In this document: one piece after another, positions 1 to 5,506 of the stretch
Numbering within the stretch: the stretch's first letter is position 1
Layout of the letters: each line of letters starts with the position of its first letter
Source: Treponema sp. UBA7570
GTDB lineage: Bacteria > Spirochaetota > Spirochaetia > Treponematales > Treponemataceae
Reading direction: 5' to 3'
Length of the DNA stretch: 11,210 nucleotides
Assembly (NCBI GenBank): GCA_002477955.1
Contig: DLLE01000025.1
Coordinates: 1-11,210 of the forward strand
Notes under the pieces: generated by a model
Seen by the model: the letters and a program-made list of their open reading frames with translations, nothing else
What the model was told of the DNA's origin: nothing
Databases searched by the model: none
Position numbers and translations under genes: made by a program

Positions 1-22
1 GGGATGGAAGTATGAGTAGGGG

Positions 23-92
23 GGGATTGCCCGGTCGTGCCGGGCAATGACAGCGAATGCGCTGTCATTATCGGGCTTGACCCGATAATCCC
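23..92. repeat. Palindromic double-hairpin intergenic element
   Basis: Two inverted half-units face each other. Half 1 (26-48) is ATTGCCCGG, loop TCGTG, CCGGGCAAT. Half 2 (67-89) is ATTATCGGG, loop CTTGA, CCCGATAAT. Between them GACAGC (49-54) and GCTGTC (61-66) pair around a GAATGC spacer, and the outer ends GGGATT (23-28) and AATCCC (87-92) also pair. Read outward from the centre, each half is CTGTCATT, a hairpin, then AATCC. The arms differ between halves but remain complementary, so structure appears conserved rather than sequence. Similar TGTCATT...GGGCTTGACCC...AATC palindromes are scattered in many bacterial genomes (recalled, not searched). A further copy begins at 11196. Confidence 0.85.
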
Positions 93-95
93 ATA

Positions 96-249
96 TGCAA
101 GGCTTGCGGCATCTTTCTGACAGTATGTAAATATCTTTCTGTAAGGCTTGCGGCATTTTCCTGACAGTATGTAAATATCTTTCTGTAAGTCCTGCAACAT
201 TCTCCTGTCAGTCCTGCAACATTTTCCTGCAAGGCTTGCGGCGCTTTCC
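96..249. repeat. 22-bp minisatellite, seven tandem units
   Basis: Seven contiguous units of exactly 22 bp start at 96, 118, 140, 162, 184, 206 and 228, each beginning TG and ending in a pyrimidine run such as CTTTC or TTTCC. Three unit types can be seen: A with AAGGCTTGCGGC (units 1, 3, 7), B with ACAGTATGTAAATAT (units 2, 4) and C with AGTCCTGCAACA (units 5, 6). Units 1-2 and 3-4 form a 44-bp higher-order repeat with three differences. Since 22 is not a multiple of three, this is not a coding repeat. It lies downstream of purM, beyond its terminator. Function unknown; replication slippage is the obvious source of the copies. Confidence 0.92.
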
Positions 250-327
250 GGATTTACGTCTTTACATCAAGCAATAATAAAAAAGTGTCCGAAAACCAAA
301 CATTGAAAGAAAAAACTGGACAGGCAT

Positions 328-362
328 AAAAAAACCGGCAAAAACAGAATTTAAGCCGGTTT
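328..362 (-). terminator. Intrinsic terminator of purM
   Basis: On the minus strand AAACCGGC (362-355) is followed by a loop of about 15 nt, then GCCGGTTT (339-332) running into a seven-T tract (334-328). It lies 27 bp beyond the purM stop codon, which fits a rho-independent terminator for the purM transcript. Confidence 0.85.
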
Positions 363-388
363 CTTATCATACAAAATATTTTTTAATT

Positions 389-1483
389 CTATTCAAGAAC
401 TGTTGCTTCGTGCGAGCCTTTAAGGTCTGCTCCCAAATCGTGCTCAGAAGCTTTTACATAGCCGATTTTATAGGCCTTCATATCTGGAATTCCAAGTTTC
501 TTGTGGACATCTGTCGCAAAATCAGCAGCTTTTTTGTTAAAATGCTCGGCAATCGCATCGGCATCTTCTTTTTTAACGGCAAGAACAAGTCCGATTCCCA
601 TGTTGTATGTTCCCCACATGCCTTCCGGATCTGCTCCGCGGCGCTCGAGCTCGGCAAAAATCGCAGGCTTTTCCCAGCTGTCCTTTTTGATTACGCTTAC
701 AAGGTTCGCGCCTTTTTTGTACATTCTAGGAACATTCTCATAAAAGCCTCCGCCTGTAATATGAACCATTCCGTGGATTTTTTCGCCAAATGTCTCCAAA
801 GCGTCCATAACAGGGCGCACATAAATGCGTGTCGGAGTAAGCAAAACTTCTCCAATCGGTTTTCCGTTAAAGTCTTCGTTAAAATCCTTTACGAGCTTGC
901 GGACAAGAGAGTATCCGTTTGAGTGGCATCCTGTCGAAGAAAGCCCAATCAAAACATCCCCGGCCTCAATTCTGTCGCCGGTAATCATTTTTTCTTTTTC
1001 GCCAAAACCTACGCCAAAACCGGCAAGGTCGTATTTTCCGTCATCGTAAAAACCAGGCATTTCGGCGGTTTCTCCGCCCAGAAGCGCGCATCCGGCATCA
1101 ACGCAGCCGTCGGCAACACCTTTTACAAGCTGTCCGGCAACTTTTGCGTCGAGTTTTCCGCAGGCAACATAGTCCAAGAAGAACGAAGTCTTTACACCGG
1201 AACACAAAATGTCGTTTACGCTCATTGCAACGCAGTCAATTCCAACAGTGTCGTATTTTCCCATCTGAAAAGCAATGTCGAGCTTTGTGCCCACACCGTC
1301 AGTGCCAGAAACAGCGACCGGATGCTTTAAGCCGGCAGGAATTTCAAACATTCCGTTAAAGCTTCCCAAATCCGTCAAAAGTCCAGGAATACGGGTGCGC
1401 TTTGCATGAACCTTGTATTCGTTTACAGCGTTGTAACCTTCTTCAACATCAACGCCAGAATCTTTGTAGTCAATTGTCGCCAT
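389..1483 (-). CDS. purM: Phosphoribosylformylglycinamidine cyclo-ligase (AIR synthetase)
   Basis: This enzyme closes FGAM to aminoimidazole ribotide with ATP, step five of cytosolic de novo purine synthesis. The 364-residue product shows the PurM landmarks in order: SGTDGVGTKL (59-68) and MSVNDILCSG (87-96) of the ATP-binding N-terminal half, GGETAEMPGFY (136-146), GLSSTGCHSNGYSLVRK (180-196), and HITGGGFYENVPR (241-253) opening the C-terminal half. It is slightly longer than the E. coli enzyme of about 346 residues. An upstream in-frame ATG at 1510 was rejected because the ATG at 1483 is preceded by GAGG seven bases away and the family homology begins just after it (IDYKDSGVD). It follows purE on the same strand after a 154-bp gap that contains a candidate promoter and a GC-rich structured element, so it can probably be transcribed separately. 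A terminator follows. Identification is secure. Confidence 0.97.
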   Translation of the reverse strand: MATIDYKDSGVDVEEGYNAVNEYKVHAKRTRIPGLLTDLGSFNGMFEIPAGLKHPVAVSGTDGVGTKLDIAFQMGKYDTVGIDCVAMSVNDILCSGVKTSFFLDYVACGKLDAKVAGQLVKGVADGCVDAGCALLGGETAEMPGFYDDGKYDLAGFGVGFGEKEKMITGDRIEAGDVLIGLSSTGCHSNGYSLVRKLVKDFNEDFNGKPIGEVLLTPTRIYVRPVMDALETFGEKIHGMVHITGGGFYENVPRMYKKGANLVSVIKKDSWEKPAIFAELERRGADPEGMWGTYNMGIGLVLAVKKEDADAIAEHFNKKAADFATDVHKKLGIPDMKAYKIGYVKASEHDLGADLKGSHEATVLE

Positions 1484-1518
1484 ATTTTTCCTCAATAATT
1501 TGGAGCGCATTTTTCGTT

Positions 1519-1592
1519 CCCGGCCGCGCTTGCGCAGTTCGGTAACCCTCAGTCCTTCGGACCGGCTAACGCCGCTGCTCCAGTGCGGGCTA
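1519..1592. repeat. GC-rich hairpin element in the purM leader (family copy 1)
   Basis: A GC-rich island in an otherwise AT-rich gap. On the plus strand it reads CGGC (1521-1524), hairpin GCGC-TT-GCGC (1526-1535), TTCGGT (1538-1543), hairpin GTCC-TTC-GGAC (1552-1562), hairpin CGGC-TAAC-GCCG (1563-1574), overlapped by CCGCTGC (1572-1578). No long reading frame fits. It lies between the candidate purM promoter and the purM start, so it would be transcribed as 5' leader. The same arrangement of linkers and hairpins, with different stems, appears at 10208-10292 in the opposite orientation. It matches no riboswitch class that I recognise. Confidence 0.6.
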
Positions 1593-1602
1593 AGATTTTT
1601 TT

Positions 1603-1631
1603 ATAATATCAATTTTTCGCTCTTGTGTCAT
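1603..1631 (-). promoter_or_regulatory. Candidate sigma-70 promoter for purM
   Basis: On the minus strand ATGACA (1631-1626) lies 17 bp upstream of TATTAT (1608-1603). Each hexamer matches consensus at five of six positions. Transcription would begin near 1596, giving a leader of about 113 nt that contains the GC-rich hairpin element. It starts just after the purE stop codon, so purM could be expressed independently of purE. Confidence 0.5.
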
Positions 1632-1637
1632 TATGCG

Positions 1638-2135
1638 CTAAAACGCAACGCCAAGACCGGAAGCCACGGCTTCATCTGCAAGCTTTTTGCGGAAAGCCGC
1701 AAGTTTTTCTTTTAGCTCTGGATATTTTATCGAAAGAATTTCCGCCGCAAGGTAAGCCGCGTTTTTTGCAGAATTTATTCCGACTGTCGCAACCGGAATT
1801 TGCGGAGGCATCTGCACAATAGAAAGAAGCGCGTCCATTCCGCCCAGACCGTTAGAAACTCCGGGATTTACACATTCGAGCGGAACTCCAATAACAGGAA
1901 GTGTCGTTGCTCCTGCAATAACACCCGGCAAAGCCGCCGCAAGTCCGGCTCCTGCAATAATCACTTCAAAACCTTCATCTTCAACTTTTTTTACAGTTTC
2001 GTGCAAAAGCGCGCCTGCGCGGTGAGCCGACAGAATAAAAGCCTTGTATTCAATTCCAAATTCCTTTAAAACGTCTGCCGCTTTCTTCATAGTATCTTTG
2101 TCTGATTTAGAGCCAAAAAAAATCGCAACTTTCAT
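1638..2135 (-). CDS. purE: PurE, class I-like N5-CAIR mutase
   Basis: PurE makes CAIR in purine synthesis. The class I enzyme rearranges N5-carboxy-AIR supplied by PurK, and the class II enzyme carboxylates AIR directly. The 165-residue product has the PurE core: GSKSD (8-12), SAHR (36-39, with catalytic His38), AGAGLAAALPG (61-71) and SIVQMP (105-110). SAHR points to class I, although the usual following Thr-Pro is replaced by Ala-Gly, and residues about 89-99 form a small Gly/Asn-rich extension. The start at 2135 has AGGTGG five bases upstream and matches the family N-terminus. A longer frame from 2216 overlaps the stop of the preceding gene but would read through a terminator hairpin, so it was rejected. 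No purK lies in the window. The family is certain; the class is inferred. Confidence 0.95.
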   Translation of the reverse strand: MKVAIFFGSKSDKDTMKKAADVLKEFGIEYKAFILSAHRAGALLHETVKKVEDEGFEVIIAGAGLAAALPGVIAGATTLPVIGVPLECVNPGVSNGLGGMDALLSIVQMPPQIPVATVGINSAKNAAYLAAEILSIKYPELKEKLAAFRKKLADEAVASGLGVAF

Positions 2136-2181
2136 AAAAACCACCTCGGATTCATAGTACCTTAAAATCAAAACAAATTCT

Positions 2182-2211
2182 ATAAAAAGCCTTTTTTTGC
2201 CAAAAAGGCTT
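2182..2211 (-). terminator. Intrinsic terminator of the M16 operon
   Basis: On the minus strand a perfect ten-base stem, AAGCCTTTTT and AAAAAGGCTT, encloses a five-base loop and runs into a T-rich end. It begins two bases after the stop codon of the M16 lipoprotein gene and separates that operon from purE. Confidence 0.85.
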
Positions 2212-2212
2212 C

Positions 2213-3556
2213 TCATTTTGTAACCGTAATCCAGCGGATTTTATTTTTTGACTCTGGCGATATGTACTTTTTAAATGCAGAATAAACCTGTCCTGCGCTT
2301 ACGTTCTGCACTTGAGAAGAGCGTTTTAGATATGTGTCCGGTTTTCCTGAATATTCAAGCGAAGTAATAATATTTGCGGCTACTCCTGTTCCGCTCTGGC
2401 TCGAATCGAACAATGTCGTAATGTATTTGTTTTTGTATTGCTCTAGTTTTTCTTCAACCTGCTTTTCGCCCGGAAAACTTTCAATCGCCTTGTAAATCAA
2501 CGAATGAATGTTTTCCGTATCGCTTATTTTGTAAGCGCTTATCGCTCCGAGCATCTGCTTTCCGCCAAGAACGCCCGTTCCGATTGAGTAAACAGCGCCT
2601 GCTTTCTCGCGCACCTGGTCAAAAAATATATCATCCAAATACATAAGAGAAATTGCAAAAGGCACATAATCCGGATCATACCGCTCTGGACAGTTAAAAA
2701 ATCCGATTGAATAGCCAGAAGTTCCAGCCTGCTCATTTTTTAGGAAAATATCCTCGCCTTCAACCAAAATCTCTCCAACTTCCGGAGATTTGTAGCTTCC
2801 TTTTTGAATCGCCCCAAAATAAGAATTGAGCTTTTCGACCAGTTTTTTCTGTCCGTCCAAGTCCATATTTGCGACAACGACAAATTTTATTCTTTTTGCA
2901 TCCAAAAGTTTTTTATGGTGATTTTTAATTTCGTCCAAAGTAATAAGCTTTAACGACTCTTCGGTTACAGAGGCCGAGCTTGCATAAGAAGTTTTTCCAA
3001 ACGCCGTTTTTTCAAGCTCAATTCCAAGCTGGCCGCTCGGATCAGATTTTGAGCGCACAAGAGAATCTTCTTCGTTAAGCATCATCTGCTTAAAATCGTT
3101 TTCTAAAAAAGCCGGCGAATTTATTGAATCGGCATAGACTTCGAGAACGCCATCCAAGTCTTTTTGGAGGCATTTTATTCCGGCGACGCTGTAATCGCGT
3201 CCGCTCGAAGCGCTCATCGAAAAAGAAATTCCGTACTGCATGTTTTGAATGTCTTCGTACGAAAATTTTTTGCTTCCGTGGAACATAAGCTCAAGTGCAA
3301 GGCCTTCAATTCCTGCCATTTTTGGACTTACAAGCGGAGTTCCGCCTTCAAAAACCGTGCGCAAAACAAAAACCTGTCCGCCGTTCGTCTTTTTAAAAAT
3401 CACTGGAATTCCGTTTTTTAACTCATATTGCGAAAAATCTTTTACATTTTCTTCATAATAAGCGTCTTTTTCGTTTTTTGGAGACGAGGCGCAGCCTGCA
3501 AGAAAAAATATTTGTGCCGCAAGCAAAACAAAAAATGCTTTTTTTATAATCTTCAT
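2213..3556 (-). CDS. M16-family lipoprotein lacking the zinc site (partner subunit)
   Basis: This is a 447-residue insulinase/M16B-type protein. It begins with a lipoprotein signal, a hydrophobic stretch (about 7-20) ending in LAGC with Cys22 as the lipidated residue, so it should be membrane-anchored on the periplasmic side. The HxxEH zinc motif is absent: the equivalent stretch near 85-94 reads GLALELMFHG. The second half keeps the M16 substrate-binding pair, Arg316 and Tyr323, in VREKAGAVYS. Bacterial M16B heterodimers are known in which one subunit supplies zinc and the other the Arg/Tyr pair, and the gene upstream supplies the zinc half. GGAGG lies seven bases before the ATG. It is the second gene of a two-gene operon with a 35-bp gap and is followed at once by a terminator. 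The substrate is unknown. Confidence 0.88.
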   Translation of the reverse strand: MKIIKKAFFVLLAAQIFFLAGCASSPKNEKDAYYEENVKDFSQYELKNGIPVIFKKTNGGQVFVLRTVFEGGTPLVSPKMAGIEGLALELMFHGSKKFSYEDIQNMQYGISFSMSASSGRDYSVAGIKCLQKDLDGVLEVYADSINSPAFLENDFKQMMLNEEDSLVRSKSDPSGQLGIELEKTAFGKTSYASSASVTEESLKLITLDEIKNHHKKLLDAKRIKFVVVANMDLDGQKKLVEKLNSYFGAIQKGSYKSPEVGEILVEGEDIFLKNEQAGTSGYSIGFFNCPERYDPDYVPFAISLMYLDDIFFDQVREKAGAVYSIGTGVLGGKQMLGAISAYKISDTENIHSLIYKAIESFPGEKQVEEKLEQYKNKYITTLFDSSQSGTGVAANIITSLEYSGKPDTYLKRSSQVQNVSAGQVYSAFKKYISPESKNKIRWITVTK

Positions 3557-3591
3557 TATTTTCCTCCGAAAAATGCCTTTTTAGAGCGGAT

Positions 3592-5061
3592 TTATTTCCA
3601 CCAGCGGGCATTTTCTGCATTAAGCTCCTGCCAGCCGTCTTTTTCAAATTCTTTTTTATTTTCCCTGTAATATTCCGGGTTTACAAAAAGAACGGCAAGC
3701 CCTTTTTTATCTTTTATATATTTTTCAACAAAAGAGCGGACATCTTTATTTTCAACTTTTAAAATATTTTCGTCATAAGAAAGAGCATAATCCGCACCAG
3801 AAGAAGCCCATTCCGAAGAAAAGCCCCGTAAAAAAAGAGAAGCGGTTTCCATTGAATAGGTTCTGCTGTCTTCAAGCCTGCCCTTTACGCTTTTTATGTC
3901 TTTTTCGTCGTATCCAGTTCCGCTTTTGAGCATATCGTCCACTGCCTGCGTGTTCCAGTAGTCAAGAATAAGCTGCGCCCTTTTTTGTGGTGAAATTTTT
4001 TCATCATTCATAAAAGCGGCAGAAAAACTTATAACTCCGCTAGCCCGCATTGTCGAATACGAGCCGCCGATATAATCCGCATCTGGAATATTCAGTTCTT
4101 TATTTTGTATTGCCCCGGAAATAAAATTTCCAGACGGGTTTGAAAGGAGATACGACCAGACATCTGCCGCATAAGTGTCATTCTCGTCGCTCTGGGCGTC
4201 AGGTCCGCGCAGATAAAAAACAATTCTGCTTATTCCCTTTGAATTTTGAGGATCGGCAAAGACAAGCTTTTTTATGGCCGAAAATGGAGTTTTTGACGAA
4301 GTTTCGATTTTCTTTCCAATTTGGGCGTTTTTTCCGTTCTGCCAGCCGCCGTAAATTTCTTTTACGAGAGAATAGACTTCTTCGTGCTTTACATCGCCTC
4401 CGACAAAAAGTCCGGTGTTTGCAGGAACATAATATTCTTCCTGAATTTTTTTAAGGCTTTCCGCTGTCGCATTTCTTATGATTTTTGGATCGCCGGAAGT
4501 GTCGGTTTTCCAGGGACATTCAAAAAAAAGATTTTTAAAAACTCCTGCGCCGAAAATTCTTCCCGGCTCGCTCATTCCGCCTTCTATTTCCGACAAAACA
4601 ACAGATTTCTCGTTTTCGAGCTCTTTTTCGTCAAGAAGCGGAGTGCGGATTGCATAAGACCAGTATTCAAGTCCGTCTTTTAAAAGTCCCGACGGCACTG
4701 TAAAAAAATAATTTACGCGGTCAATCGAAGTCGTTCCGTTCCACTCAGAAACGCCCATTTTATTCAAAGCGGCATACGCCTCCTTTTGATTTGCGTATTT
4801 TGCATTTCCTTTGAACATCATGTGCTCGTAAAGATGAAAAAGCCCCGCGTTTTCCGGCGTCTGGGCAACAGCTCCGGCTTTTACGGCAATTTCGATGTAA
4901 ACAAGCGGAGCAGAATCATTTTCCATTACAAAAAGTTCAAGTCCGTTTTCGAGCTTATACTTAAAAAGCGACGGAACAGAAGTCTTTTGGGCAGGCAAGA
5001 CAAAAACCGCGCCGCACAAAAAAAAGGCCGTTAAAAAAAATTTAAAAATTTTCCGAGTCAT
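3592..5061 (-). CDS. Secreted M16 zinc metallopeptidase, catalytic subunit
   Basis: The 489-residue product has a signal peptide (basic MTRKIFK, hydrophobic core to about residue 22, likely cleavage after LPA at 24) and no lipobox. The zinc and catalytic motif HLYEH spans 76-80. Glu151 and Glu158 lie in ENEKSVVLSEIEGG, spaced seven apart as in pitrilysin. The C-terminal half does not show the usual Arg-x6-Tyr pair: the matching stretch has QNKELNIPDADY. That pair is present in the lipoprotein encoded next, so the two probably form one active site between them. Homologues are often annotated as insulinase-like or PqqL-like peptidases. The start is the only good ATG before the signal peptide, but no Shine-Dalgarno precedes it (see the promoter entry). 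Its role in peptide uptake or envelope protein turnover is inferred. Confidence 0.9.
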   Translation of the reverse strand: MTRKIFKFFLTAFFLCGAVFVLPAQKTSVPSLFKYKLENGLELFVMENDSAPLVYIEIAVKAGAVAQTPENAGLFHLYEHMMFKGNAKYANQKEAYAALNKMGVSEWNGTTSIDRVNYFFTVPSGLLKDGLEYWSYAIRTPLLDEKELENEKSVVLSEIEGGMSEPGRIFGAGVFKNLFFECPWKTDTSGDPKIIRNATAESLKKIQEEYYVPANTGLFVGGDVKHEEVYSLVKEIYGGWQNGKNAQIGKKIETSSKTPFSAIKKLVFADPQNSKGISRIVFYLRGPDAQSDENDTYAADVWSYLLSNPSGNFISGAIQNKELNIPDADYIGGSYSTMRASGVISFSAAFMNDEKISPQKRAQLILDYWNTQAVDDMLKSGTGYDEKDIKSVKGRLEDSRTYSMETASLFLRGFSSEWASSGADYALSYDENILKVENKDVRSFVEKYIKDKKGLAVLFVNPEYYRENKKEFEKDGWQELNAENARWWK

Positions 5062-5073
5062 ATATTCAATATA
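5062..5073 (-). promoter_or_regulatory. Candidate -10 box and leaderless start of the M16 operon
   Basis: On the minus strand TATATT (5073-5068) ends six bases before the ATG at 5061, and no purine-rich ribosome site lies between. A -10 at this distance would place the transcription start at or near the ATG, so the mRNA could be leaderless. No convincing -35 is seen. This is a suggestion only. Confidence 0.3.
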
Positions 5074-5117
5074 ACAATATTGCGGTTTCTTAGATACAGT
5101 TTTTCAGGACAACTCTA

Positions 5118-5147
5118 TTGACACATACCCCATAGAGGTATTATATA
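5118..5147 (+). promoter_or_regulatory. csoR-copA promoter with CsoR-type operator
   Basis: A perfect -35 TTGACA (5118-5123) is followed 17-18 bp later by an AT-rich -10 (TTATAT or TATATA, 5141-5147). The spacer contains ATACCCCATAGAGGTAT (5125-5141), an imperfect palindrome with ATACC/GGTAT ends. It resembles CsoR/RcnR-family operators, which have C/G-rich runs flanked by TA. Its position between the hexamers means bound apo-CsoR should block RNA polymerase, and Cu(I) binding should release it. It also lies near the divergent M16 operon, but further from that start. Confidence 0.82.
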
Positions 5148-5183
5148 TTTTCTGGAAAAAATATAAAAAGAAAGGAAATCCTA

Positions 5184-5492
5184 ATGGAATCAAAAAACAA
5201 ATGCTGCTGCTCAGCAAGAACAAAAGAACGAAGTCCGGAAGAATTTAAGATTCTTTCAAACAGGCTCAGCCGTATTGAGGGCCAGATTCGGGGAATCAAA
5301 AAAATGCTCGAAAACAACGCCTATTGCCCGGACATTTTAATTCAGGTTTCGGCGGTGAATGCGGCGTTAAACTCGTTCAACAAAGTTCTTTTGGCAGAAC
5401 ACATAAATTCCTGCGTAGTGAACGATATTAAAGACGGAAAAACAGAAACCGTCGGCGAGCTTGTGGAAATTCTTCAAAAGCTTATGAAATAG
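5184..5492 (+). CDS. csoR: Copper-sensing transcriptional repressor CsoR
   Basis: A 102-residue all-helical repressor of the CsoR/RcnR (DUF156) family. The Cu(I) ligands of the family are all present at canonical spacing: Cys48, His73 and Cys77, 25 and 4 residues apart. The conserved NRLSRIEGQIRGIKKML segment (26-42) forms the first long helix. An additional Cys cluster, CCC at 7-9, precedes the core; I recall similar tails in CsoR proteins of gut Clostridia. It lies 14 bp upstream of copA on the same strand, with a CsoR-like operator in its own promoter, so it should be autoregulated and derepressed by copper. AAGGA precedes the ATG. Metal specificity for Cu(I) rather than Ni or Co follows from the Cys-His-Cys ligand set and the copA neighbour. 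Confidence 0.95.
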   Translation: MESKNKCCCSARTKERSPEEFKILSNRLSRIEGQIRGIKKMLENNAYCPDILIQVSAVNAALNSFNKVLLAEHINSCVVNDIKDGKTETVGELVEILQKLMK

Positions 5493-5506
5493 CAAAAGGA
5501 AAATTT

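Noticed and set aside
1..22. End of a gene entering from the left edge
   Set aside because: Too short and purine-rich to support a reading frame; nothing recognisable.
96..249. CRISPR-like alternation of repeat units
   Set aside because: The alternating B units are themselves identical repeats, there are no unique spacers, all units abut at a fixed 22 bp, and no cas gene is near.
1484..1510. Longer purM frame starting at 1510
   Set aside because: It adds MRSKLLRKN without a ribosome site, while the ATG at 1483 has GAGG seven bases upstream and matches the family start.
2136..2216. purE start at 2216 overlapping the M16 stop (ATGA)
   Set aside because: Although ATGA overlaps often mean coupling, this segment encodes a terminator hairpin and has no family homology. 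AGGTGG precedes the ATG at 2135.
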